Source: Solihabitans fulvus
Lineage (GTDB): Bacteria > Actinomycetota > Actinomycetes > Mycobacteriales > Pseudonocardiaceae
Reading direction: 5' to 3'
Length of the DNA: 64,000 nt
Assembly (NCBI RefSeq): GCF_008386585.1
Contig: NZ_VUOB01000077.1
Location: forward strand, 1-64,000
The notes under the pieces are model-generated. The model ran no database searches. It was given only the letters and a program-made list of their open reading frames with translations, and was not told the origin of the DNA. Position numbers and translations under genes: made by a program. Shown here piece after piece: positions 30,091 through 38,663 of the stretch (positions within the stretch are counted from its first letter, which is position 1; each line of letters begins with the position of its first letter).

Positions 30091-32856
30091 TCACGGTGTC
30101 TTCCAGGTCTGCGCGCCCGTGCCGTTGCAGTCGTAGAGCTGCAACTGCGTGCCGTCGGTGCTGTTGCTGTTGGGCACGTCCACGCACCGCCCCGACTCGG
30201 GGTTCACGATCGCGCCGCCCGCCTGCGGCCACCACTGCTGCGCGCCCGTGCCGTTGCAGTCCCAGAGCTGGAGCAGCGTGCCGTTGGCGGTGCCGCTGTG
30301 GTTGGCGTCGACGCACTTGCCCAGCGCCCGCAGCGTGCCGTCACCGCTGACCGTCCACGACTGCGCCCCGGACGAGTTGCACGTCCACAGCTGGATCTTG
30401 GTGCCGTTGGTCGTGCCGCTGTTGGACACGTCGACGCACTTGCTCGCCAGGCCGGTGACCGGGCCGGTGCGCGGCGGGTTCGGGCCGACGTCGAAGGACG
30501 GCGGCGCGTCGGCCGCCGCCGTGCCCCAGGACGTGTTGGCGGTCGATCCGAGGCTGTAGTCCAGCGTGCCGCCCGCCTTGACGAAGTCCTCGGTCAGCCA
30601 CGGCTTGGTCGTGGCCTGCCCGTTGACGTTGAGCCCCTGCACGTACCGGTTGGTGTCGGACGCGCCCGGCGCGTTGATCGTAATCGTCGCGCCGCCCCGG
30701 TTGATGGAGATCGAGGGGAAGCGCGGGCTGGCCAGCGCGAGTTCGGCGCGGCCAGGAGCCTCCGGGTACAGGCCGAGCGAGCCCCACACCACCCACGAGG
30801 ACATCTCGCCGAGGTCGTCGTTGCCGGCGAGACCGCCGGCGACCGGCTTGAACAGGTCGGTCACCACGCGTCGCACCACGTCCTGGGCCCGGTAGGCCGC
30901 GCCGGCGTAGTCGTACGCCCACGGCGCCTCCAGCGTCGGCTCGTTGCCGAGGAACGCGTACTGGGAGTTGGGCCCGTCGTTGAGCTTGGTGAAGAACGTG
31001 TCGAGCCTCGGCACGACGGAGGCGTTGCCGCCCATCGCGTCGAACAGGCCCCGGTAGTTGTAGGGCACCATCCAGGTGTACTGGACGGCGTCGCCCTCGA
31101 CGTAGCTGTCGGTCTGGGTCGGGCTGAATCCCGGCCAGCTCTTGTCGGCGTTGCGCGGCTGGAGGTAGCCGCCGCCGGAGTAGACGAGGTCGCGCCAGTT
31201 CTGCGCCCGGTGCAGGTAGGACTGGTAGGTGGCGGTGTCGCCGAGCCGGTTGGCCAGCTGGGCGACGGCGAAGTCGGCGCTGGTGTACTCCAGCGTGGTC
31301 GCGGTCGGCCCCCAGGTGCCGCCGGTGCCCGGCGGCAGGTAGCCGAGCGAGTCGTACTGCTGGTAGCCGGGGCGCTGCCGGCCGTCGTGGCTGCCGCTGA
31401 CGGCGTGGCTCAGCGCGCCTGCCGCGTCGAATCCGGTGCCACCAAAGGCGTAGATGCTCGCGGCGATGATCGGCAGCGGGTCGCCGACCATCACGCCGGT
31501 GCCGCCGTTGGCGACCGTCCAGCGGTCCGCGTAGCCGCCCTGCGCGGCCTGGTTGAGGGTGGTTTGCGCGATGTCCGCGGCCTGTTGGGGCGCGATCAGC
31601 GCGATGAGCTGCACCTGGGACCGGTAGACGTCCCAGCCGGAGAAGTTGGCGTACTGCGCGTGCCCGGAGGCGGCGTTGTGCACCTGGTTGTCGAAGCCGA
31701 TGTACTGGCCGTTGACATCGCTGAACACGTTGGGGTGCAACAGGGAGTGGTACAGCCCGGAGTAGAGGACGCCGAGCTGGTCCGCGGTGCCGCCGCCGAC
31801 CGCGATCCGGCCGAGCAGGTCGTTCCAGGACGCGCGGCCCGCGGTGCGGACGGCGTCGAAGGACTGGCCGGACTGCTCGGTGGACGCGTTGGACGCGGCG
31901 TTGGCGATGCTGACGAAGGACAGCCCGACCCGCCCGGTGACCGAGGGGCCGCTGCTGGTGTCGAAGGAGACGAACGCCTGCGCGCCCGAGGCGAGCGCGG
32001 TGGTCTCCGGGTGTTGCGTGACCTTGGGTGTCGAGCCCGGCGGCGGCTGGGTCTGCGCGGTCTTCGGCTCGACGGGTGCGACGCCGGGCGCGCCGCCCTG
32101 GACGGATTTGCGGCTGGTGTCCAGTTTGCCCTGCGCGAGCACGCCGGTGGTGCTGAACGGGTGGTCGAAGGACGCCGAGAAGTACACCCGGTACCTGTTG
32201 CCGGCGCCGCAGAAGCCGCCGCTGTCGGAGTAGCCGGAGATCGTGTTGCCTGAGATGGTGACCGAGCCGCTGGCCGCGTTGAACGCCTTGCCGGCGTCGA
32301 TCAGCAGGGACGCGGTTTGGCCCGCGGGGTAGGTGAAGCGGGCGATCCCGGATCGCTGGGTGGCGGCGAGTTCCGCCTTGAGGCCGTTGTCGAAGGTCAC
32401 GGCGTACGCGCCGGGCGAGGCGGCCTCGTTGGCGTGCGAGAAGGTGTTGTAGCCGACCGGGGTGCTGCCCAGCATCGGCAGGAACGGGATGTTGCCGAAG
32501 TCGCCGCAGCCCGCGCCGGACAGGTGGGTAAGGCTGAAGCCCCGGATCCTGTTGTCCCCGTAGGAGTAGCCGCCGTGCTGATAGGTGACGGTGTCCGGGC
32601 TCCACTGCACCATGCCGAACGGCGCGTCCGCGCCGGGGAAGGTGTTGCCGGCGCCGCCGCCGGTGCCGAAGTCCGGTCCGCCCGGTTCGGTGCCGACGAA
32701 CGGATTGACGTACTGGGCCGGGTCGTTGATCACCACCCGCGGCTTGCCGGGCGGCGCGGCCGTTGCGGGGGCAGCCGCGCTCGCGGTGGCCACGGCGACG
32801 GCCGCGGTGAGTAAGCCGATCAGGAGGGGGCGCGCGCGCCACCTGGAACCGTGCAT
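30091..32856 (-). CDS. Secreted GH92 alpha-mannosidase with C-terminal ricin-type lectin domain
   Basis: 921 residues. A signal peptide (about 1-33, ending ATAAP) is followed by the GH92 N-domain starting YVNPFVGTEPGGPDFGTGGG and the catalytic (alpha/alpha)6 domain with the calcium/catalytic signature GNDDLGEMSSW near residue 682. Residues about 795-921 form a ricin-B beta-trefoil with three repeats of CVD...QLW.CN...Q.W. GH92 enzymes are calcium-dependent exo-alpha-mannosidases, often 1,2-specific, acting on yeast mannan or glycoprotein glycans; the lectin domain would tether it to substrate. GGAGG lies 6 nt before the ATG. Two LacI-type operators lie upstream. Confidence 0.93.
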   Translation of the reverse strand: MHGSRWRARPLLIGLLTAAVAVATASAAAPATAAPPGKPRVVINDPAQYVNPFVGTEPGGPDFGTGGGAGNTFPGADAPFGMVQWSPDTVTYQHGGYSYGDNRIRGFSLTHLSGAGCGDFGNIPFLPMLGSTPVGYNTFSHANEAASPGAYAVTFDNGLKAELAATQRSGIARFTYPAGQTASLLIDAGKAFNAASGSVTISGNTISGYSDSGGFCGAGNRYRVYFSASFDHPFSTTGVLAQGKLDTSRKSVQGGAPGVAPVEPKTAQTQPPPGSTPKVTQHPETTALASGAQAFVSFDTSSGPSVTGRVGLSFVSIANAASNASTEQSGQSFDAVRTAGRASWNDLLGRIAVGGGTADQLGVLYSGLYHSLLHPNVFSDVNGQYIGFDNQVHNAASGHAQYANFSGWDVYRSQVQLIALIAPQQAADIAQTTLNQAAQGGYADRWTVANGGTGVMVGDPLPIIAASIYAFGGTGFDAAGALSHAVSGSHDGRQRPGYQQYDSLGYLPPGTGGTWGPTATTLEYTSADFAVAQLANRLGDTATYQSYLHRAQNWRDLVYSGGGYLQPRNADKSWPGFSPTQTDSYVEGDAVQYTWMVPYNYRGLFDAMGGNASVVPRLDTFFTKLNDGPNSQYAFLGNEPTLEAPWAYDYAGAAYRAQDVVRRVVTDLFKPVAGGLAGNDDLGEMSSWVVWGSLGLYPEAPGRAELALASPRFPSISINRGGATITINAPGASDTNRYVQGLNVNGQATTKPWLTEDFVKAGGTLDYSLGSTANTSWGTAAADAPPSFDVGPNPPRTGPVTGLASKCVDVSNSGTTNGTKIQLWTCNSSGAQSWTVSGDGTLRALGKCVDANHSGTANGTLLQLWDCNGTGAQQWWPQAGGAIVNPESGRCVDVPNSNSTDGTQLQLYDCNGTGAQTWKTP

Positions 32857-32880
32857 CAGAAGCCTCCATGTCGCAGGGCC

Positions 32881-32892
32881 GACAACGTTGTC
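32881..32892. promoter_or_regulatory. LacI-family operator, proximal copy
   Basis: The palindrome GACAACGTTGTC 25 bases upstream of the GH92 start codon. Its CG centre with A/T-rich half sites is typical of LacI/GalR-family binding. A second copy lies exactly 120 bases further upstream. Confidence 0.75.
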
Positions 32893-32998
32893 AGGAGCGC
32901 AGAGCGTCTGAACGGTCTAAGCAGGTTTCCGGTTGCCGCACGGGGCGGCGGTGGCGGTGGCGGGCCGCCGGGGGTGGTCGGGGCGGTCTAGTTCGTTG

Positions 32999-33014
32999 CT
33001 GACAACGTTGTCAG
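32999..33014. promoter_or_regulatory. LacI-family operator, distal copy
   Basis: The 16-bp perfect palindrome CTGACAACGTTGTCAG. With the proximal copy it would allow DNA looping by a tetrameric repressor. No LacI-family gene is in this window, so the repressor must be encoded elsewhere. Confidence 0.75.
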
Positions 33015-33105
33015 GACTGGATAACTAGTAATTCTCGGCAGCACGGACTGGGTCGTCAATCCGCCGCGGGGGTGTATGCGACGGACGGCGGCCGGCGTCG
33101 ATCCC

Positions 33106-33144
33106 CAGCGATACCCGGACAAACTTCAGCGATACCCGGACAAA
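33106..33144. repeat. Two tandem copies of an 18-base word, 21-bp period
   Basis: CAGCGATACCCGGACAAA at 33106-33123 and 33127-33144, identical, with CTT between. It lies four bases beyond the galT stop codon. It is not self-complementary, so it is not a terminator. Confidence 0.7.
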
Positions 33145-33148
33145 GGAG

Positions 33149-34252
33149 TCAGGCGGAACGAAGGCGCTCCGCGATCTGCTCCGGTGTCACGTCGTTGATC
33201 CACACCGCCATGCCGGACTCCGAGCCGGCCAGGTACTTGAGCTTGTCCGCGGTGCGCAGCACCGAGAACACCTCGAGGTGCAGCCAGGACAGCTCGCGGC
33301 CGACGCGCACGGGCGCCTGGTGCCACGCGGCGATGTAGGGCAGCGGCCGGTCGTACAGGGCGTCCAGCTTGCGCAGCACCGCGAGGTACAGCTCGCTGAA
33401 GTCGTCCCGCTCCTCGTCGGTCAGCGCGGGCAGGTCGGGCACCTGGCGGTGCGGCACCACGTGCACCTCGACGGGCCAGCGCGCGGCAGCCGGCACGAAC
33501 GCGGTCCAGTGCTCGCCGGTGGCCACCACCCTGGTGCCGGCGGCGCGCTCGGCGGCCAGCACGTCGCCGAGCACCGGGCGGCCGTGCTCGGCGAGGTAGT
33601 CGCCAGCCACCGCGAGCATCCGCTCGGTTTTGGGCGTGACAAAGGGGTAGCCGTAGATCTGGCCGTGCGGGTGGGAGAGCGTGACGCCGATCTCCTCGCC
33701 CCGGTTCTCGAACGGGAAGACCTGCTCGACGCCGGGCAGCCCGCCGAGCGCCTCGGTGCGGTCGGCCCAGGCGTCGACCACCGTGCGGACCCGGCCGGGG
33801 GTCAGCTCGCCGAAGGAGGAGTTGTGGTCGGAGGTGAAGCAGACCACCTCGCAGCGTCCGCGCCCGGCCGCCCGCGCCACCATCGGCATTCCGTCCACTG
33901 TGGACGAAATGTCCGGCACGCTCTGCGCGAAGGAGGGGAAGCGGTTCTCGAACACCACGACGTCGTAGCAGGACTCGGGGATCTCCGTCGGCCGGCCGGG
34001 CGAACTCGCGCACAGCGGGCAGAGATCGGCCGGCGGCTTGTAGGTGCGGGTCTGCCGGTGGGTGGCCATCGGCACCCACTCGCCGGTCAGCGGGTCGCGC
34101 CGGACCTCAGAGCGCGGCTGCGGCTCCGGCAGGTCCCTGGTGTCGACCGCGACCCTCGGCGGCGCGTCGGAGGTGTCGTCGAAGTAGATGATCTCGCGGC
34201 CGTCGGCGAGTTTCCCCGCTGTGCGCCGAATCCTCGAACTCGCCGGGGTCAC
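33149..34252 (-). CDS. galT: Galactose-1-phosphate uridylyltransferase
   Basis: A 367-aa GalT of the HIT superfamily, the second Leloir enzyme, swapping UMP between UDP-glucose and galactose 1-phosphate. The active-site motif HPHGQIYGYP has the nucleophilic His at about 195-197. A zinc site is suggested by CPLCASSP and by ENRFPSF with later HVVPHR. The GTG start overlaps the deoR stop (GTGA). With the GH42 beta-galactosidase and the DeoR regulator it forms a minus-strand operon. galK and galE are not in the window. Confidence 0.93.
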   Translation of the reverse strand: MTPASSRIRRTAGKLADGREIIYFDDTSDAPPRVAVDTRDLPEPQPRSEVRRDPLTGEWVPMATHRQTRTYKPPADLCPLCASSPGRPTEIPESCYDVVVFENRFPSFAQSVPDISSTVDGMPMVARAAGRGRCEVVCFTSDHNSSFGELTPGRVRTVVDAWADRTEALGGLPGVEQVFPFENRGEEIGVTLSHPHGQIYGYPFVTPKTERMLAVAGDYLAEHGRPVLGDVLAAERAAGTRVVATGEHWTAFVPAAARWPVEVHVVPHRQVPDLPALTDEERDDFSELYLAVLRKLDALYDRPLPYIAAWHQAPVRVGRELSWLHLEVFSVLRTADKLKYLAGSESGMAVWINDVTPEQIAERLRSA

Positions 34253-35046
34253 GCCAGCTCCTCGCCCCTGCCGGGGACCGGCACCTGCACGAGTTCGCCG
34301 ACCTGTTCGGACAGCAGTTCTCTCGCGTCCGGCGGCAGCCCGTCGTCGGTCACCAGCACGTCGGCCTCGTCCAGGTCGGCGATGGTGGAGATGCCGACCG
34401 TGCCCCACTTCGTGTGGTCGGCGAGCACCACGACCCGGCCGGCGGCGTCGACCAGCGCGCGGTCGGTCTCGCTCTCGTTGAGGTTCGGCGTGGTGAACCC
34501 GGAGCGCTCGGCCATGCCGTGCACGCCGAGGAAGACGACGTCCAGGTGCAGCGAGCGCAGTGCCTGCACGGCGACCGGGCCGACCAGCGCGTCGGACGGG
34601 GTCCGCACGCCGCCGGTGAGCACGACCGTGCGGTCGGTGCGGCCGTTCTGCTGGAGCACGTCGGCGACCCTGATCGAGTTGGTGACCACGGTCAGGTCGG
34701 GGATGTCGTCGAGGAACCTGGCCAGCGTCCAGGTGGTGGTGCCTGCGGACAGCCCGATCGCGGTGCCCGGCCGGACCAGCCCGGCGGCCGACGCGGCGAT
34801 GGCCTCCTTCTCCGGCAGCTGCCGGACGGACTTAGCCTCGAACCCTGGCTCGTCGGTGCTGCGGCCGACCACCGAGGTGGCGCCGCCGTAGACCTTCTCC
34901 ACCAGGCCCCGGCCGGCCAGCACGTCGAGATCGCGGCGGACCGTCATGTCGGAGACGCCGAGCCGCACCACGAGGTCGCTGACCCGCACCGCGCCGGTGC
35001 GCCGGACCTCCTCCAGGATCACCGCTTGCCGTTGCCGCGCCAGCAC
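34249..35046 (-). CDS. DeoR-family sugar-operon repressor
   Basis: A 265-aa DeoR/GlpR-family regulator: N-terminal helix-turn-helix (RQAVILEEVRRTGAVRVSDL, then GVSDMTVRRDLDVLAGRGL) and a C-terminal sugar-phosphate sensor domain with IGLSAGTTTWTLARFL, VVTNSIRVA and LADHTKWG, the usual effector-binding motifs. It lies between the GH42 and galT genes, one base after the former, with AGAGG before its GTG start. Probable role: repression of the galactoside genes until a phosphorylated galactose intermediate appears. Confidence 0.92.
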   Translation of the reverse strand: MLARQRQAVILEEVRRTGAVRVSDLVVRLGVSDMTVRRDLDVLAGRGLVEKVYGGATSVVGRSTDEPGFEAKSVRQLPEKEAIAASAAGLVRPGTAIGLSAGTTTWTLARFLDDIPDLTVVTNSIRVADVLQQNGRTDRTVVLTGGVRTPSDALVGPVAVQALRSLHLDVVFLGVHGMAERSGFTTPNLNESETDRALVDAAGRVVVLADHTKWGTVGISTIADLDEADVLVTDDGLPPDARELLSEQVGELVQVPVPGRGEELA

Positions 35047-35047
35047 G

Positions 35048-37084
35048 TCACACCTCTTCCCGAGTGTCCTGGTGGGAGTTCCGTTCCCGGACGACCGCGA
35101 CGCCGCCGGCTGGCACCGTCAGCGCGCCGGACACCTCGGACCCGGACAGCAACTCCACGCCCGCGACGTCCAGTGTCACGTCCGCGTCCGTGTGGTTGAT
35201 CGCCACGAGCCACGATACGGGCCGACCGGCCAGCTGACCGCGTCGCCGCACCGCTTCCACCCCGGCGGGTGTCGGCACGGGCGGGGCGACGTCGGCCGCC
35301 GCGAGCACGTCGGCGACGAGTCCGCGCAGGCCGTCGCCGGTCAGTCCACACGCGAGGTACCAGGCGAGCCCGGCGCCGTGCCGGTTGCGGGTGATCGCGG
35401 GGACACCGGGCAGCGCGCCGTCGGTGTAGCCGGCGACCGCCTCCGCGCCGCGCAGGTGCAGCCATTCCGTCCACACCTCGGCCGAGCCGCCGTTGTCCAG
35501 CGCGACGGTCTCGCCGGCGCGCAGCGGGAAGAACTCCTCGGTGGACACGCCGAGCAGGTCGCGGAACGCGCCGGGGTAGCCGCCGAGCCGGACGTGCCCG
35601 CGTTCGTCGGTGATCCCGGAGAACCAGGTGACCAGCGCGTGGCCGCCTGCCTCGACGTACCTGGCGATGCGCGTGGCGTCCGCGTCGGTGACGGCATAGA
35701 GGGCGGGCACCAGCAGCAGTCGGTAGCCGGCGAAGTCGGCCGACGGGTGCACGAAGTCGACGGTGACGCCGGCCAGCCACAGCTCCCGGTACAGCGCGAA
35801 AACGGTGTCCTGGTAGGAGAAGTCCTCGGTGGGGTGCGCGGGCTGCTCGGCGGCCCAGCCGGCCTGCGGGTCGAACACGATGGCCACCGATGCGTCCACT
35901 GTGGACTCGAGAAGCTCGCTGGCGCGCTGATACTCGGCCCCGACCTGACAGACCTCGCGGAACACCTTGGTGTCGACACCCGCGTGCGGCAGCATGCCCG
36001 AGTGGTAGCGCTCCGCGCCGGCCCGCGACTGGCGCCACTGGAAGAACAGCGTGCCGTCGGCACCCCTGGCGACGTGCGAGTAGGAGTGCCGGCGACCCTC
36101 GCCCGGCCGCTTGGCGATGTTGCGTGGTTGCCAGTTGACCGCCGAGGTGGAGTGCTCCATCAGCAACCAGGGCTTGCCGCCTGCGACACCCCTGGTCAGG
36201 TCGGCCGAGAAGGCGAGGTCGATGTGCCCATCGGAGTTCTCACCCTGCACGTAGTGGTCGTTGGAGACGAAGTCGACCTCGCGCGCCCAGGACCAGTAGT
36301 CGATCTTGTCAAACGCGCTGTTGATCATGAAGTTGGTGGTGACCGGCACGCCGGGAGTCAGCTCGCGCAGGACGTCCCGCTCGGCGCGGTAGAGGTCGAG
36401 CAGCGCGTCGGAGGAGAACCGGTCGAAGTCCAGCAGCTGCCCCGGATTCCCGTAGGTCGGCGTCGCCCTCGGCGGCAGGATCTGCGCCCAGTCGGTGTAG
36501 TGCTGGCTCCAGAACTCGGTGCCCCACGCGTCGTTGACGGCCTTGACGGAGCCGTGCCGCTCGCGCAGCCAGTCCCGGAACGCCACGGCGCAGCGGTCGC
36601 AGTAGCAGCGCGCGACGTGGCAGCCGTACTCGTTGCCCACGTGCCAGCTCGCCAGCGCGGGGTGTGCGCGGTAGCGCTCCGCGAGTCGGCCGGCCAGCGC
36701 GACCGCCCGCTCGCGGTAGATCGGCGAGGTCGGACAGTAGGACTGCCGGGAGCCGTGCGACAGCCGCACGCCCTCGGCGGTGACGGGCAGCATCTCGGGG
36801 TGCGCGTGCGTCAGCCACGGGGGCGGCGCGGCGGTGGCGGTGGCCAGGTCGACGCGGATCCCGCCGTCGTGCAACTGGTCGAGCACGCGGTCCAGCCAGC
36901 CGAACTCGTAGATGTCCCGCCCGGTCTCCAACAGCGCCCAGGAGAAGATCCCGACGCTGACCAGGTTGACCCCGGCCCGGCGCATGAGTTCGACGTCGGC
37001 AGCCCACTCACTCTCGGGCCACTGTTCGGGGTTGTAGTCCGCGCCCCAGGCGAGCCCAGGCATTCCAGAAGGCCAACTCGTCAC
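35048..37084 (-). CDS. GH42 beta-galactosidase
   Basis: About 678 residues, cytoplasmic (no signal peptide). The GH42 barrel starts GLAWGADYNPEQWPESEWAA. The acid/base Glu lies in HVGNEYG (about 151) and the nucleophile Glu in LLMEHSTSAVNWQPRN (about 309). The CHVARCYCDRC cluster gives the zinc site common in GH42. The trimerisation domain (VDFVHPSADFAGYRLLLVPA) and the C-terminal beta domain are complete. Start uncertain: GTG at 37084 is used; TTG 37123 and ATG 37063 are alternatives. It begins the operon with deoR and galT and is divergent from the sugar ABC importer. Confidence 0.92.
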   Translation of the reverse strand: MTSWPSGMPGLAWGADYNPEQWPESEWAADVELMRRAGVNLVSVGIFSWALLETGRDIYEFGWLDRVLDQLHDGGIRVDLATATAAPPPWLTHAHPEMLPVTAEGVRLSHGSRQSYCPTSPIYRERAVALAGRLAERYRAHPALASWHVGNEYGCHVARCYCDRCAVAFRDWLRERHGSVKAVNDAWGTEFWSQHYTDWAQILPPRATPTYGNPGQLLDFDRFSSDALLDLYRAERDVLRELTPGVPVTTNFMINSAFDKIDYWSWAREVDFVSNDHYVQGENSDGHIDLAFSADLTRGVAGGKPWLLMEHSTSAVNWQPRNIAKRPGEGRRHSYSHVARGADGTLFFQWRQSRAGAERYHSGMLPHAGVDTKVFREVCQVGAEYQRASELLESTVDASVAIVFDPQAGWAAEQPAHPTEDFSYQDTVFALYRELWLAGVTVDFVHPSADFAGYRLLLVPALYAVTDADATRIARYVEAGGHALVTWFSGITDERGHVRLGGYPGAFRDLLGVSTEEFFPLRAGETVALDNGGSAEVWTEWLHLRGAEAVAGYTDGALPGVPAITRNRHGAGLAWYLACGLTGDGLRGLVADVLAAADVAPPVPTPAGVEAVRRRGQLAGRPVSWLVAINHTDADVTLDVAGVELLSGSEVSGALTVPAGGVAVVRERNSHQDTREEV

Positions 37085-37142
37085 GGCCGCAAGAGTGACC
37101 GACTCGGGCCCGAACGTCAACACAGTCCAACATTCACGACCG

Positions 37143-37161
37143 TCGAGGTCTATCGAGGTCT
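37143..37161. promoter_or_regulatory. Direct repeat, candidate DeoR binding site
   Basis: TCGAGGTCT occurs at 37143-37151 and 37153-37161, on the same helix face (10-base period). DeoR-family repressors often bind direct repeats. It lies in the divergent region between the GH42 operon and the ABC importer; an inverted TCCAACA/TGTTGGA pair flanks it. Confidence 0.4.
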
Positions 37162-37241
37162 GTTGGAGTATTCACGGTGCTGAACCGGACAAAACCCACC
37201 GCCAAGCCCGTCCACGTGGGTTAACAGGTCCGTAACAACAC

Positions 37242-37270
37242 TTGACATGCCGTGTGGCTGATACCACATT
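37242..37270 (+). promoter_or_regulatory. Candidate SigA promoter of the sugar importer
   Basis: TTGACA (37242-37247), 17 bases, CACATT (37265-37270). The -35 box is a perfect consensus, rare in this GC-rich window. Confidence 0.5.
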
Positions 37271-37345
37271 GTGCGCAACTTTGTTTGAGTCCGTGGTCTT
37301 CCCGAGTTCGGTTCGCCCGGCCGAGCGTCACCCGTAGGAGCGACG

Positions 37346-38659
37346 ATGACCCGCTTCACGCCCACTCCCCCCACCGCGCACCCGCTACTCGGCCGCAGAG
37401 CCGTCCTCAAGGGCCTGCTGACCGCGGCCGGCATCGCCGCCGCCGCACCGACGCTGGCCGCCTGCGGCGGTGGCGGCTCAGGCGGTTCGGACAGCAAGAC
37501 AGTCACGTTCGGGTCCAACTACTCCGACCAGGTGCCGCGCACCGCGATCGCCGCGGTGCTGGAGGACTTCAAGAAGCAGTCCGGCATCGCGGCCACGGTC
37601 AACACCAAGGACCACGAGACCTTCCAGCAGCAGATCACCAACTACCTCCAGGGCCACCCCGACGACGTGTACAGCTGGTTCGCCGGCTTCCGGATGCGCT
37701 ACTTCGCCGGCAAGGGCCTGTCCGGCGACATCTCGGACCTGTGGGGCCAGCTCGGCGGGAACTACACCCAGGCGCAGAAGGAGGCGTCCACGGGCAACGA
37801 CGGCAAGCAGTACTTCGTGCCGTTCTACTCCTACCCGTGGGCCGTGTTCTACCGGCCGAGCATCTGGCAGCAGCACGGTTACACCGTGCCCAAGACGCTC
37901 GACGAGCTGGTCACGCTCGGCGGCAAGATGAAGACCGACGGCATCGTGCCGATCGCCGTCGGCCAGAGCAACGGCTGGCCCCAGCTCGGCACGTTCGACC
38001 AGCTCAACTTCCGCACCAACGGCTACGACTTCCACATGAGCCTGATGGCCGGCAAGGAGGACTGGGCCGGCAAGAAGGTCCGCGACGTGTTCGACAACTG
38101 GAAGCGGCTTCTCCCGCTGTACCAGGAGAACGCGCTCGGCCGCACCTGGCAGGACGCCGCGCAGACCGTGCTCCAGGGCAAGGGCGGCATGATGGTGATC
38201 GGCTCGCAGCAGATCGGCCAGCAGTTCGCCGGCAAGCTCGACGACCTCGACTTCTTCCCGTTCCCGGAGATCAACTCGGCCTACGGCACGGACACCGTCG
38301 AGGCGCCGATCGACGGCTTCATGATGGCCAAGAAGCCCGCGAACGCCGACAACGCCAAGAAGCTGCTGACCTACCTGTCCACGCCGGAGGCGCAGCTCGC
38401 CTACCTCAAGTCCGACCCGACGAGCATCGCGGCGAGCTCCAAGGTCGACCCGGCGGGCTACAACGCGCTCCAGAAGAAGGCGATGGACTTCGTCGGCAAG
38501 GCCAAGCACATCACCCAGTTCCTCGACCGGGACACCGACCCGCGCTTCGCCAGCGACGCGATGATCAACGGTGTCAACGCCTTCCTGAACAAGCCGGACG
38601 ACATCGACGGACTGGTCAACGGTCTCGCCAGCCAGGCGAAGTCGATCTTCACGGGGTGA
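37346..38659 (+). CDS. Sugar ABC transporter substrate-binding lipoprotein
   Basis: A 437-aa family 1 solute-binding protein. A twin-arginine motif (GRRAVLKG, Arg 17-18) is followed by a hydrophobic stretch and a lipobox (LAAC, Cys 40), so it is a Tat-exported lipoprotein on the outer face of the membrane. The mature part shows the usual VTFGSNYSD, FQQQITNYLQGHPDDVYSW and IPIAVGQSNGWP elements. GTAGGAG precedes the ATG. It is the first gene of an operon with two permeases and an alpha-galactosidase, so its ligand is probably an alpha-galactoside such as melibiose or raffinose. No ATPase is encoded; a shared MsiK-type ATPase would be needed. Confidence 0.92.
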   Translation: MTRFTPTPPTAHPLLGRRAVLKGLLTAAGIAAAAPTLAACGGGGSGGSDSKTVTFGSNYSDQVPRTAIAAVLEDFKKQSGIAATVNTKDHETFQQQITNYLQGHPDDVYSWFAGFRMRYFAGKGLSGDISDLWGQLGGNYTQAQKEASTGNDGKQYFVPFYSYPWAVFYRPSIWQQHGYTVPKTLDELVTLGGKMKTDGIVPIAVGQSNGWPQLGTFDQLNFRTNGYDFHMSLMAGKEDWAGKKVRDVFDNWKRLLPLYQENALGRTWQDAAQTVLQGKGGMMVIGSQQIGQQFAGKLDDLDFFPFPEINSAYGTDTVEAPIDGFMMAKKPANADNAKKLLTYLSTPEAQLAYLKSDPTSIAASSKVDPAGYNALQKKAMDFVGKAKHITQFLDRDTDPRFASDAMINGVNAFLNKPDDIDGLVNGLASQAKSIFTG

Positions 38660-38663
38660 CCCG

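Noticed and set aside
29917..32253. Long open frame of 778 codons on the plus strand
   Set aside because: It is antisense to the GH92 and pepD genes; its Val/Arg/Gly-rich protein has no family signature. Long antisense frames are normal at this GC content.
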